DNA of 64,000 nt from Bacillus_CJ salitolerans (GTDB taxonomy: Bacteria; Bacillota; Bacilli; Bacillales; SA4), in NCBI RefSeq assembly GCF_042680805.1, contig NZ_JBHUEM010000045.1, positions 1 to 64,000 on the forward strand, read 5' to 3'. A program made the position numbers and the translations under genes. Shown here piece after piece: positions 1 through 7,794 of this stretch (its first letter is position 1; every line of letters starts with the position of its first letter). The notes below the pieces were generated by a model. It did no database searches. It was given only the letters and a program-made list of their open reading frames with translations, and was not told the DNA's origin.

Positions 1-532
1 CATCTAAGAAAGCTTCCTGTTTTTCATGGAGGTATGCTCTTACAAATCGTACACGACTTGCTGAGAGCTGAATACAAAAGAGGAATACTCGTATTGTTCG
101 ACCCAGTAGAATAATATCCGCCTCTCCCCAGTCGAATTGGAATTGGTGGCCGAGTTGAAAATCAAGAGGAATGAAGACTTCCTGAAGTTTCTTTCTGCGT
201 TTGCCTACGATCTTACGGATATTCGATTCCGATCCTTTAAAATCGTACTCTTTTTCTAATCTACGAAAAATGTTTGCAGCTGTATGTTTCTGTTTTTTCC
301 AATGTTTCAAATCATCTTCTAGCCATTGATCAATGATAGGTAAAACACGCTTTGTTTCCTCGGAATAATCTTTATTACCGTAAATAGTTTGACGTCGAAT
401 AGTTGTTGGTGGTTCATTCTCTTTGATATATTTACTAACGGTATTCCTTGAAATACCAAGCTTTTCTGCAACCTTTCGTTGTGATAGTCCTTCTACCTCT
501 ATCAAAAATTTGATATTATGATATTGAGCCAT
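1..532 (-). CDS. istA: IS21-family transposase IstA, N-terminal part (runs off window)
   Basis: The minus strand is open from an ATG at 532 to the window edge (177 codons). The protein starts MAQYHNIKFLIEVEGLSQRK and has a helix-turn-helix (LSQRKVAEKLGISRNTVSKYIKEN, residues about 15-37), as in IS21-type IstA. The catalytic core begins at FDWGEAD, which holds the first Asp of the DDE triad. IstA carries out cut-and-paste transposition with the ATPase IstB, whose gene should lie to the left, outside the window. No frameshift is seen in the visible part. Short repeated terminal motifs lie just upstream at 618-665. The family call is firm; activity cannot be judged because the rest is missing. 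Confidence 0.88.
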   Translation of the reverse strand, partial: MAQYHNIKFLIEVEGLSQRKVAEKLGISRNTVSKYIKENEPPTTIRRQTIYGNKDYSEETKRVLPIIDQWLEDDLKHWKKQKHTAANIFRRLEKEYDFKGSESNIRKIVGKRRKKLQEVFIPLDFQLGHQFQFDWGEADIILLGRTIRVFLFCIQLSASRVRFVRAYLHEKQEAFLD

Positions 533-599
533 ACTGATCATCCTTTTATTCCTCTTCTCATGTAGATTGTTTGGTCACTATCTATCATAAGAGAGGGGA

Positions 600-675
600 T
601 TAAATTTGGAAATCATGTGGCTCATTTTTTATGTGATCAAACCCTTGAAAAGTGGCTCAATTTTAGATTATCAAA
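600..675. repeat. Probable terminal repeats of the IS21-type element
   Basis: The motif TGGCTCA followed by a T-rich stretch occurs at 618-629 and again at 653-665, 35 bp apart and in the same orientation, just upstream of istA. IS21-family ends typically carry such multiple transposase-binding repeats. The exact outer end and any target duplication cannot be defined without the other end of the element. Confidence 0.5.
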
Positions 676-698
676 TACAAAAGCTTCTCGAATTGTAA

Positions 699-863
699 TT
701 ACTCTTCATCCTTCTTTGTTTTTTCTTCCAAGAGCTGAAGAATTCTATTTATGTCTTTACTTGTTTGAGAATTATCAATACCGTATTTTACCCCATAATA
801 AATAATTATTAATGCAAATGCACCTGCTAAAAGCCATAAAAACAAAACAACAATTATTCCCAC
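699..863 (-). CDS. Small single-pass membrane protein, 54 aa
   Basis: A GTG start at 863 is preceded by GAGGTG at a good distance. The product begins MGIIVVLFLWLLAGAFALII, one transmembrane segment at about residues 2-22, followed by a charged tail (residues about 30-54) that looks like a short amphipathic helix. I do not recognise it with confidence; the layout of one N-terminal membrane helix plus a helical tail resembles DUF4083-type small Bacillus proteins. It lies between the IS element and a patch of other small genes on the same strand. It is called mainly on its ribosome site and membrane segment. Confidence 0.55.
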   Translation of the reverse strand: MGIIVVLFLWLLAGAFALIIIYYGVKYGIDNSQTSKDINRILQLLEEKTKKDEE

Positions 864-929
864 TTATGTCACCTCAAATTTTTTCTAAGGACATAATTCC
901 CATAGTAAAGCCGATATTCCTTCTTTAAT

Positions 930-1014
930 ATTATGCTCCAATACTTCAACAAGTGAAGGCACTAATCCTGCTCAATAAGTGCCCGCGATTATTGCATAAT
1001 AGCAACCCGTTAGC
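930..1014 (-). repeat. Intergenic hairpin repeat, copy 1
   Basis: Read on the minus strand it has a CTAACGGGT head, a hairpin (985-992 with 996-1003, one mismatch) and a tail containing GAGCAGGATTAGTG. The same head-hairpin-tail pattern recurs at 2325-2395, and the head plus hairpin recurs at 1981-2018, always downstream of minus-strand genes. This suggests a mobile or exapted terminator-like element. Confidence 0.5.
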
Positions 1015-1332
1015 TCAATAACGCTTTTCATATTCTAAATACCATTCAGGCTTGTTATGTTTAAAATAACCAAGGACTTCTGTTCGAGCAGGTTCTTCAA
1101 GGCTATTAAGAACATCGTAGTCTATTTTATTCATTTCAATCCAAATTTCAGCTAATGATTCACCACAACTAGCCCTTATCATTTCTTCATTCTTTAAGTC
1201 ATTAGCAACATTGATTAATGTTGCAACAACATCATCATCAATGAACTTGGCAAGATAAATGGCACAGTCATCACGGGTAGCATCATCAATCTTTCCATCA
1301 AATAATAATTTAATCAGTTTTTCTTTTTCCAT
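1015..1332 (-). CDS. Hypothetical protein, HEAT-like or immunity-like, 105 aa
   Basis: An acidic helical protein (start MEKEKLIKLLFDGKIDDATR) with no signal peptide or membrane segment. The middle (about residues 20-75) reads like one or two HEAT-type helical pairs (DDDVVATLINVANDLKNEEM, then a second helix). The start is supported by an AGAAGGGA ribosome site. Small helical proteins of this kind often act as immunity proteins in polymorphic-toxin islands, but no toxin gene is visible nearby, so that role is only inferred. A repeated intergenic hairpin element follows it. Confidence 0.5.
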   Translation of the reverse strand: MEKEKLIKLLFDGKIDDATRDDCAIYLAKFIDDDVVATLINVANDLKNEEMIRASCGESLAEIWIEMNKIDYDVLNSLEEPARTEVLGYFKHNKPEWYLEYEKRY

Positions 1333-1388
1333 AATGCCATCCCTTCTGTGATTATAGCTATCCTTTAATTGAAAAAGCTCTCAACTAT

Positions 1389-1592
1389 TTAGGTATCCAA
1401 AAATTGTCCCCTGTATACTGCGTTACCAAAAACCCAAAATAGAAGAATTGCAATAATAAAACACCCTATTATTAAACCTATCCAAGCAAAGTATGTATTT
1501 TCTTTTTTAACTAAAGGAAATAGTACAATCAATAATGTTCCAATTCCTAATGTCATTAAGGCTGTTAATCTCCCTATAAGAAACTCCCACAT
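1389..1592 (-). CDS. Small two-helix membrane protein, 67 aa
   Basis: The protein has two hydrophobic segments, about residues 8-26 (LTALMTLGIGTLLIVLF) and 34-56, with the charged KKEN turn between them. An AGGGGAG ribosome site precedes the ATG. No family is recognised. It lies in a run of similarly sized membrane protein genes on the same strand (699-2263), which suggests an accessory patch, not an operon, because each gene has its own spacing and some have hairpins after them. Confidence 0.5.
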   Translation of the reverse strand: MWEFLIGRLTALMTLGIGTLLIVLFPLVKKENTYFAWIGLIIGCFIIAILLFWVFGNAVYRGQFLDT

Positions 1593-1661
1593 TTTACTTC
1601 TCCCCTTTACTTTGCCTTATTTAAGAATTATATCTGGTCTTCAATCGCAATAATATTCAAG

Positions 1662-1907
1662 TTAAGATGACTTCGATCTCTTAATTTTTTCGATTACTGT
1701 AAGTAAGATATATATTAAAATAGTAAATCCAACAATAAGGAGAAAGCCATTTGTGATAAGGTTAAAATCCAGTTCACTTGTCGAACTCATAACCTTACCA
1801 TTAGGATCCATTCGGTTTAGTGTCCAACCATTATAATCTAATGTAAAATATGAGGTTACTAAGCCTAACACAAAACCAATTAAAATGGATAACTGGACCT
1901 TTTTCAT
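1662..1907 (-). CDS. Small membrane protein with two helices, 81 aa
   Basis: Starts MKKVQLSILIGFVLGLVTSYF behind an AGGAG site. The first hydrophobic segment (about residues 5-22) is followed by an extracytoplasmic loop of some 28 residues, and a second segment (about 50-70, GFLLIVGFTILIYILLTVI) ends in a Lys/Arg-rich tail. The layout suggests both ends are cytoplasmic. No known domain is recognised. It shares strand and style with the flanking small genes. Confidence 0.5.
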   Translation of the reverse strand: MKKVQLSILIGFVLGLVTSYFTLDYNGWTLNRMDPNGKVMSSTSELDFNLITNGFLLIVGFTILIYILLTVIEKIKRSKSS

Positions 1908-1980
1908 TTAACAATCACTCCTTTATATTGATTTTACCATAAATATACATTTAAACATCTTCAACAACAATTAAAGAAAT

Positions 1981-2011
1981 AAAAAAGGCGATTATGTTAT
2001 TACATAATCGC
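1981..2011 (-). terminator. Rho-independent terminator after the 2027-2263 gene
   Basis: A perfect 10-bp stem (1988-1997 with 2002-2011, 4-nt loop) is followed on the minus strand by six T. The hairpin is also the core of a repeated intergenic element (see the repeats at 930 and 2325). Confidence 0.75.
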
Positions 2012-2026
2012 TACCCGTTAGTGAAA

Positions 2027-2263
2027 CTATTTATTACTCGCTATAAATATTTTTTGAGAAAGAAAGTAAGCCAAAGTTGCGACTAATAAAGTTCCCAAAA
2101 ATGGAATTATTGAAGTCTGTCCAAACACCACTTCTTGACTCACATTATTGTTAATTGAAGAAAAATCTGGAGTATAAAGAGCTGTCAGGAGCATACCTGA
2201 TAAAACCTGAAATACTATATACAACAAAGAAAAACTTAAAATAAATACAACATATTTTTTCAA
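2027..2263 (-). CDS. Small membrane protein with two helices, 78 aa
   Basis: The start is placed at a TTG at 2263, 8 nt after an AAAGGGAG site, giving MKKYVVFILSFSLLYIVFQV; a GTG three codons upstream overlaps the ribosome site. Hydrophobic segments lie at about residues 4-24 and 50-70, with a polar loop between them (NNNVSQEVV). No recognised domain. It is followed directly by a strong terminator, so it is probably transcribed alone. Its function is unknown. Confidence 0.5.
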   Translation of the reverse strand: MKKYVVFILSFSLLYIVFQVLSGMLLTALYTPDFSSINNNVSQEVVFGQTSIIPFLGTLLVATLAYFLSQKIFIASNK

Positions 2264-2324
2264 CCTTCTCACTCCCTTTTACATATCTACGAACCAACTT
2301 TCAATTAGGTTTCACCTTATACTC

Positions 2325-2395
2325 TTCCTCAACAATCCTGCTCCAATAGTGAAAGAGCGTATCTGCTTCTTTCAGATACGCCCCCGGTAGTTCCA
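2325..2395 (-). repeat. Intergenic hairpin repeat, copy 3
   Basis: The minus strand reads CTACCGGGG, then a perfect 9-bp stem (2357-2365 with 2373-2381), then CACTATTGGAGCAGGATTGT. The tail matches copy 1 (TTATTGAGCAGGATTAGT), while stem sequences differ between copies. Conserved flanks with variable stems that keep pairing indicate that structure is retained. It also lies where a terminator of the DUF3885 gene is expected, although the T-tract is weak. Confidence 0.5.
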
Positions 2396-2413
2396 ACAAG
2401 GATATTTTTTATT

Positions 2414-3055
2414 TTATTTAAATACTTTATCTATTTCGTCTTTGTCGTAATCCAATATCCAATCATTGTATGCATTATAAATGTCTCGTATTGATTCAGT
2501 TGAGGTAGCAAGCAAATCACATCCTCTATCATCGTACACATGAAAAATGGTTTTCCTTTTGATATTTAAAAAATATATCCTATGAAAAATACTTGGTTTG
2601 ATTTCTAAATCTTGATTGCATACTGCTTTTAACAATGGAGTGTATTTTATATCAGATACTTTACATTCAAGGGTAAAACTATGTGTTTTATATTTTCCGA
2701 CTTCATCACCTTCTGGGAAAATATAAGGAATTTCTGTATGCTTTATTTTATATAAGACTGACTTTTCATAGATATAAGGAGCAAAAATCCTCCCTTTCTG
2801 CTTATAGCTTCTTCCATCTCCAAAATCATTTACATCAACTACTACAAAAACTTCCTCGTCTTGTGAATGCAATGATTCAAACAACGTAACAGCCCTCTTA
2901 TAAACCCCCTGCACATAAGGATTATTTTCGTAATGATATTCTCTATCCCGCTCTTCCCCTAACTCGAATCGTATGCCTATTTCCCAGTTATAAAACAAGG
3001 GTGGTTTAAGATTTAAGTTAGGAAAATTCTCATTCATATAGTCATTTAAAAACAT
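2414..3055 (-). CDS. DUF3885-family protein, 213 aa
   Basis: A cytoplasmic protein starting MFLNDYMNENFPNLNLKPPL, a beginning characteristic of DUF3885 proteins in Bacillus, with the conserved NWEIGIRFELG segment at about residues 24-34 and the DDRGCDL element near residue 175. The start has a GAGGTG site. The family has no established biochemical role; members often sit in accessory islands next to immunity-type genes, as here. No signal peptide or membrane segment is visible. The family call is fairly sure; the function is unknown. Confidence 0.75.
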   Translation of the reverse strand: MFLNDYMNENFPNLNLKPPLFYNWEIGIRFELGEERDREYHYENNPYVQGVYKRAVTLFESLHSQDEEVFVVVDVNDFGDGRSYKQKGRIFAPYIYEKSVLYKIKHTEIPYIFPEGDEVGKYKTHSFTLECKVSDIKYTPLLKAVCNQDLEIKPSIFHRIYFLNIKRKTIFHVYDDRGCDLLATSTESIRDIYNAYNDWILDYDKDEIDKVFK

Positions 3056-3202
3056 ATCTACACCTCAATTTGTTACTGTAATTTTACCATTTCTTCTTCA
3101 ACTAAACGACCCTATACTTTAAGTGAAATAATTCACATAGTTCTCCACCTCTGTTCCTTTTTAAGTTAATTATTTAAAACCAAGTTTATTCCAAATATAT
3201 AT

Positions 3203-3239
3203 AAAAACACCCCATCCATAGTTGGAAGTGGAGTGTTTT
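3203..3239 (-). terminator. Terminator after yokU
   Basis: On the minus strand an imperfect stem built on AACAC/GTGTT is followed by a T-run, 11 bp beyond the yokU stop. It closes the ablB-kamA-yokU unit. Confidence 0.65.
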
Positions 3240-3249
3240 ACCTTACTCA

Positions 3250-3525
3250 TCATGTACCACCAAAATAATTCTTCTTCAACCACCTAGGGTAATTCATTAA
3301 TTCCTCGTATGTCATTTCATTTGGCAATTCCTTCGTATTTATAAGCATCAACTGTTCTTCTATTTCATCAATTTTACTCTCAGCTTGGTATTTCATTTCG
3401 CAAGTTAGACAAATGATACATGGTGTATTCGTGATGATAATTGCCCTTGAGCCATCTGGTAATTCCCAATACACGGTATTTTCACTATGTCTAGTATGTG
3501 GAGAACCACACCATTCACATTTCAT
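3250..3525 (-). CDS. yokU: YokU-family zinc-finger-like protein, 91 aa
   Basis: The protein begins MKCEWCGSPHTRHSENTVYW and has two CxxC pairs (residues 3/6 and about 36/39, CIICLTC), a likely zinc ribbon. The sequence, including the LINTKELPNEMTY region, matches the B. subtilis YokU family as I know it. It lies 20 bp downstream of kamA on the same strand, the usual neighbour of yokU outside B. subtilis 168, so a role linked to beta-lysine metabolism or its regulation is inferred. A GGGGTG site supports the start. Confidence 0.8.
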   Translation of the reverse strand: MKCEWCGSPHTRHSENTVYWELPDGSRAIIITNTPCIICLTCEMKYQAESKIDEIEEQLMLINTKELPNEMTYEELMNYPRWLKKNYFGGT

Positions 3526-3545
3526 TTAGTATCACCCCTGCTTTA

Positions 3546-4949
3546 TTACTCATTAACAGTGCTCTGTTGTTTCTTTTGTTCGGATAAGAACTTTTTCTCT
3601 TTCAATTCATCACGTTTTTCACGTTTATCCTTTAAAGAAGAATGCTCTGGATTTGTTTCATATTCCTCTCTTCTCTTCAATCGGTTCAATCCTTCGGGTA
3701 CTAAATTAAACGCTTGATCATTCATGAGGCCCGAAACTCCAATCTTGGATTCTTTCTTTTCATAATCAGGATAAACCTCTTTAAAGTAGCCATCTGCTTT
3801 TCCAGGCACATAGTTTTCTGGCTCTGGGTAGGTTGTAATTACACCTTCAAAGTTTCGAAGGACTACTTTTGACGAGCTTTGAGCTATTAAATAGTTTGGC
3901 TGAAGTGATATCTTCCCTCCACCACCAGGAGCATCCACCACGAAGGTCGGGACAGCATACCCTGACGTATGACCACGTAAGCCTTCAATGATTTCTAGTC
4001 CTTTTGAGACTGGTGCTCTGAAATGACCGATTCCTTCTGATAAATCACATTGATAAATATAATATGGTCTTACTCGAATTTTCACTAAGTCATGCATTAG
4101 TTTTTTCATGATTGGAACACTGTCATTAATACCGGCAAGAATAACCGATTGGTTACCGACAGGGACTCCCGCATTCACTAACATCTCACAGGCTTTCTTC
4201 GATTCCTCTGTAATTTCTATGGATGTGTTAAAATGTGTATTTAACCAGACTGGATGATATTTTTGTAAGATGTTACATAAGTTTTCTGTGATTCGCTGTG
4301 GAAATACAACAGGAGCACGAGTTCCGATCCGAATGATCTCCACATGAGGAATCTCTCGTAGGTTTTTCAAAATATACTCAAGTATTTGATCATTTATTAA
4401 TAGTCCATCGCCACCTGAGATGAGTACATCCCTTACTTCATCATGCTCACGAATATATGAAATCGCTGCATCTAGCTGTTTTTTCGGTACTCCCATCCCA
4501 ATTTGTCCTGAGAATCGTCGTCTTGTACAATAACGGCAATACATCGAACACTGATTTGTAACAAGAAATAACACCCTGTCTGGATAACGATGTGTAAGTC
4601 CAGGCGTTGGTGAATCCTCATCCTCATGCAGAGGATCTTCTAGGTCATATTTCGTTTTTAGTATCTCTTTTGAAATGGGAACAGATTGCATACGAATCGG
4701 GCATCTTGCATCATCAGGATTCATTAATGAGGCGTAATAGGGAGTAATATTCAGTGGGATCGTTTTGGTCGCGATTTTGACTCCTTCTTCTTCATCTGGT
4801 GTTAAGTTCACGACTTTACGTAGGTCATCAAGTGTTCGAATCGTATTCGTTAATTGCCATAGCCAATCATTCCACTGTTCTTCTGTAACATCCTTCCAAA
4901 GCTCAATATCCTTCCAGTGACGTTTTGGTTTATAAACATCTTGTCTCAT
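3546..4949 (-). CDS. kamA: L-lysine 2,3-aminomutase
   Basis: A radical-SAM, PLP-dependent enzyme that converts L-lysine to L-beta-lysine. The radical-SAM cluster motif CxxxCxxC is at C134, C138 and C141 (CSMYCRYC), and the PLP lysine is expected in PGGGGK (K346). The length of 467 aa is normal for Bacillus KamA/YodO. An AGGAGG site precedes the ATG. The gene lies between ablB (upstream) and yokU (downstream). With AblB it makes N-acetyl-beta-lysine, known as a compatible solute in methanogens and some Bacillus, and here possibly an intermediate of lysine breakdown, since the yodTSRQ genes lie just beyond. The assignment is firm; the physiological role is inferred. Confidence 0.95.
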   Translation of the reverse strand: MRQDVYKPKRHWKDIELWKDVTEEQWNDWLWQLTNTIRTLDDLRKVVNLTPDEEEGVKIATKTIPLNITPYYASLMNPDDARCPIRMQSVPISKEILKTKYDLEDPLHEDEDSPTPGLTHRYPDRVLFLVTNQCSMYCRYCTRRRFSGQIGMGVPKKQLDAAISYIREHDEVRDVLISGGDGLLINDQILEYILKNLREIPHVEIIRIGTRAPVVFPQRITENLCNILQKYHPVWLNTHFNTSIEITEESKKACEMLVNAGVPVGNQSVILAGINDSVPIMKKLMHDLVKIRVRPYYIYQCDLSEGIGHFRAPVSKGLEIIEGLRGHTSGYAVPTFVVDAPGGGGKISLQPNYLIAQSSSKVVLRNFEGVITTYPEPENYVPGKADGYFKEVYPDYEKKESKIGVSGLMNDQAFNLVPEGLNRLKRREEYETNPEHSSLKDKREKRDELKEKKFLSEQKKQQSTVNE

Positions 4950-5050
4950 GTTTACCCTCCTTATTTTAAGCCTACTTGCTTAAAACATTATATGAGAAGG
5001 ACCCAAATTCGGTTAAACATTTGAATAAAGCTGTGTGACTTCAACTGGAC

Positions 5051-5914
5051 TTACCCATCCACTGATAAATCCTTTACCCAGACGTTCATATCCTCCATTT
5101 TATCGTAAATATAACAGTTGTTTGTCATTCTCCCTTTGTACTTGTAATGAAGCTGATATAACGCCGCGTTCATTCCGTAAGACAAAGCACGTGCAATGGA
5201 ATAAGCAGAAAATACTTTTTGTTTAATTAATTCCTGCTCCAATTCCAGCATGATATGCTTCATTAAGCCATGTTCCCTATGCTCCGGGAGTGTTGCACAA
5301 TCTGTAATTTCTGCATTACAATATTGCGAATTGACCGTTGCAGAAGCCGCGCTTACAATCTTCCCTTCTTTTTCAATAAGAAAAAAGATACTGCTGTCAT
5401 TCATTATTTTTTCGATATAGCTTGGATTATTGAGCGGAGTCGGATAAATTTGAAATACTTCTCCATATAATGAAGCCAATTGATCCACATCGCTTAACGT
5501 TGCTTTCCTCATCACATAATCCTCAGGAAAAGGATTTAATGTAGTGAGCTTCTTCAGCTTTAGTACTTGGTGTAAGGTGTTATCCTCTTTAATCCATTTA
5601 TCACTTTTCTTTCTACCTTGTTCAAAATACTTCGTTAATGCATAGGCATGACTGCCGTTAAAATAACCTTCTATAATGGCTTCTAATAAAAAGCCCGCTT
5701 CCACAAAATCATGGACATGCTCTCGCCTTGCGTAAACAATGGCCTTTGAATAGGCATATTCCGCACTAAGTGACATGATGACCATACTAATTTTATGAAT
5801 GTTACCGCGGTAATCATCTACCCTTAATCGCTGATTAAAATGATCCAAGCATACAGACATATAATATTTATCTCCTTCTGCCACTTTCTGTTCATAAAAA
5901 GCTTCTGATGGCAT
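5051..5914 (-). CDS. ablB: Beta-lysine N6-acetyltransferase (AblB/YodP)
   Basis: A 287-aa GNAT-fold protein. The N-terminal part (residues 1-130) is the family-specific domain (YYMSVCLDHFNQRLRVDDY); the C-terminal GNAT domain follows (about 135-287) with an acetyl-CoA-binding loop near EHREHGLMKHIMLELE. Adjacency to kamA, about 100 bp apart on the same strand, is diagnostic for AblB, which acetylates the side-chain amino group of beta-lysine. The ATG has an AGGAGGG site 8 nt upstream. It is the first gene of the ablB-kamA-yokU unit. An upstream repeat-rich spacer and a terminator at 6324 separate this unit from the yodTSRQ-aldehyde dehydrogenase unit. Confidence 0.92.
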   Translation of the reverse strand: MPSEAFYEQKVAEGDKYYMSVCLDHFNQRLRVDDYRGNIHKISMVIMSLSAEYAYSKAIVYARREHVHDFVEAGFLLEAIIEGYFNGSHAYALTKYFEQGRKKSDKWIKEDNTLHQVLKLKKLTTLNPFPEDYVMRKATLSDVDQLASLYGEVFQIYPTPLNNPSYIEKIMNDSSIFFLIEKEGKIVSAASATVNSQYCNAEITDCATLPEHREHGLMKHIMLELEQELIKQKVFSAYSIARALSYGMNAALYQLHYKYKGRMTNNCYIYDKMEDMNVWVKDLSVDG

Positions 5915-5959
5915 ATAAATCCCTCCTACCTACTTATCTCATCTTACGTTGCAATAGGT

Positions 5960-6245
5960 AGTATTATGATAATAGACATCTAGCTGGCTACAAATTGATA
6001 GTTACGTAGGTCTTACTTCGAGGAGAATACTTTGTAGCTATTTCACCTTTAACGGAGACTCTAGTAAACATGGCTGTTGCTTTCCGCAAAAGGAGCTCGT
6101 TTTCCACAATTGCACAGGATGCTGGCTGCTCTAGCCACAGGACATGGCAGCATTTAGTAGAGTTTCTATAAAGCATGAATCCTCCATTGGGTGATCGCAT
6201 AAAGAGTGTACCTTCATCCGTTCTCCCGCAGGAGTCTCGCCCCTT
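5960..6245. repeat. Degraded intergenic repeat segment between ablB and the aldehyde dehydrogenase gene
   Basis: This gene-free spacer holds a GTTCTCCCGCAGGAGTCTCG block (about 6221-6240) and a GC-richer stretch with several short inverted segments. Blocks built around 'CCCGCAGGAGTC' are a common dispersed repeat in Bacillaceae genomes, to my knowledge. A 70-codon minus-strand reading frame at 5988-6200 has no ribosome site or recognisable protein character and is not called. No promoter for ablB can be named with confidence. Confidence 0.4.
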
Positions 6246-6323
6246 CCCTCCAATTAACTAAGAATAATAAACGGCAATAATTTTAACACAACCTATACGT
6301 AAAACTTCTTATCTTTTTAATTC

Positions 6324-6351
6324 ATAAAAAAAAGACAGGAAGTATCCTGCC
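6324..6351 (-). terminator. Terminator after the aldehyde dehydrogenase gene
   Basis: On the minus strand a perfect 7-bp stem GGCAGGA/TCCTGTC with a 4-nt loop (one G-T pair allowed) is followed by eight T. It ends the yodT-yodS-yodR-yodQ-aldehyde dehydrogenase unit. Confidence 0.8.
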
Positions 6352-6354
6352 TAG

Positions 6355-7779
6355 TTATATCTTTTTCACCCATGAAATGAGTTTTAGCTCTGTGAGCTCT
6401 TCGATTGCATATTTAATTCCTTCTCTTCCTAATCCGCTTCCTTTTACACCACCATAAGGCATGTGGTCCACACGAAACGTAGGAATATCATTGATCATGA
6501 CGCCACCCACTTCAAGTTCGTCGGCTGCCTTTAATGCAGTCTCAATGTCATTCGTAAAGATACCAGCTTGTAATCCGAATTCAGAATGATTTATTTCACT
6601 AATTCCTTGATCAATCGAAGAAATTTTATTCACAATAACGATCGGAGCAAATACCTCCATGCAAGAGACCTTTTCTGTTTGTTGAACAAACGATAGGATG
6701 GTAGGCTGTAACATTCCTTCTAGTACATTTCCTCCATAGACTACTTCCGCCCCGTTTTGGACTGCTTCGTTAATCCAGCTTAAAGCTCTATCCGTTTCAT
6801 CTTTGCTAATCATCGTTGATACTTCAACTTTAGGATCGTATGGGTTCCCTAGCCTTACCTTTTTTGTATGGTCCTTAAACAACTCAATGAATTCATCATA
6901 ACTATGTTCATGTACATATATTCGTTGAAGGGAGATACATACTTGCCCAGCAAATGAAAAAGCACCCATTGTAATTCGAGATATGATATTGTCCAACTTT
7001 ACATTTTCATCAATTATGACTCCAGAATTAGAGCCTAACTCAAGTAATACCCTCTTTAAGCCTGCTTTTTTTTGTATGTCACTTCCAACCTCGGGACTTC
7101 CTGTAAAAGATACAGCCTTTACTTTTGAATGCTTTACTAAACAGTCTCCAACGATCGCCCCACTTCCAGATACAACATTTAAAGCTCCTTTAGGGAGTCC
7201 CGCTTCATGGAATAACTCAGCAATCGCATACGCACATAAGGGTGTCTGAGTGGCTGGCTTTAATACGATCGTGTTCCCAGCCGCAATGGCTGGCCCTATT
7301 TTGTGTGCAACTAGATTTAATGGGAAGTTAAAAGGCGTGATCGCCGCGATTACGCCTAGTGGCTGACGAATTGTATAGGCGATCCGATTCTCGCCTCCTG
7401 GAGCAGCATCCATTGAAATCGTTTCACCATGGATTCTTCTTGCTTCTTCCGCTGCAAACGTATAGGTCATAATGGTTCTTTCTACCTCTGCCATAGCTGT
7501 CGTAATGGGTTTGGCTGACTCCGAAGTGATTAGTCTTGCAAACTCATCTTTTCGGCCACGAAGTAATTCAGCTACTTTATACAAAATAGAAGACCGTTCA
7601 TGTGCTGATAATTTTTTCATTTCTTTTAAAGCATCACTTGCTGTTTCGATGGCAAGATTTACTTCTTCTATATTTGCAGTAGCAACTTCTGCAATTAACT
7701 CGTTTGAAAAGGGAGAATAGTGTTTTCGATAATCAGTCGTCTCCTTCCATTCTCCATGAATCCAAAGATGTTTTCTCAT
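6355..7779 (-). CDS. NAD(P)-dependent aldehyde dehydrogenase, 474 aa
   Basis: A full-length aldehyde dehydrogenase with the N-terminal cofactor-binding segment (ITPFNFPLNLVAHKIGPAIA), the FTGSPEVG glycine loop, the catalytic Glu in LELGS and the catalytic Cys in GQVC (about residue 281). It starts 15 bp after yodQ ends and has its own GGGGG site, so it is the last gene of the yodTSRQ operon, which in B. subtilis has no such gene. The substrate is unknown. Given its neighbours, an amino- or acetamido-aldehyde, or a semialdehyde from the GABA end of the proposed lysine pathway, is a reasonable inference. Confidence 0.88.
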   Translation of the reverse strand: MRKHLWIHGEWKETTDYRKHYSPFSNELIAEVATANIEEVNLAIETASDALKEMKKLSAHERSSILYKVAELLRGRKDEFARLITSESAKPITTAMAEVERTIMTYTFAAEEARRIHGETISMDAAPGGENRIAYTIRQPLGVIAAITPFNFPLNLVAHKIGPAIAAGNTIVLKPATQTPLCAYAIAELFHEAGLPKGALNVVSGSGAIVGDCLVKHSKVKAVSFTGSPEVGSDIQKKAGLKRVLLELGSNSGVIIDENVKLDNIISRITMGAFSFAGQVCISLQRIYVHEHSYDEFIELFKDHTKKVRLGNPYDPKVEVSTMISKDETDRALSWINEAVQNGAEVVYGGNVLEGMLQPTILSFVQQTEKVSCMEVFAPIVIVNKISSIDQGISEINHSEFGLQAGIFTNDIETALKAADELEVGGVMINDIPTFRVDHMPYGGVKGSGLGREGIKYAIEELTELKLISWVKKI

Positions 7780-7794
7780 ACTTTACCCCCTACT

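Noticed and set aside
5988..6200. 70-codon minus-strand frame in the ablB upstream spacer
   Set aside because: Lies in a degraded repeat, has no ribosome site and no recognisable protein features.
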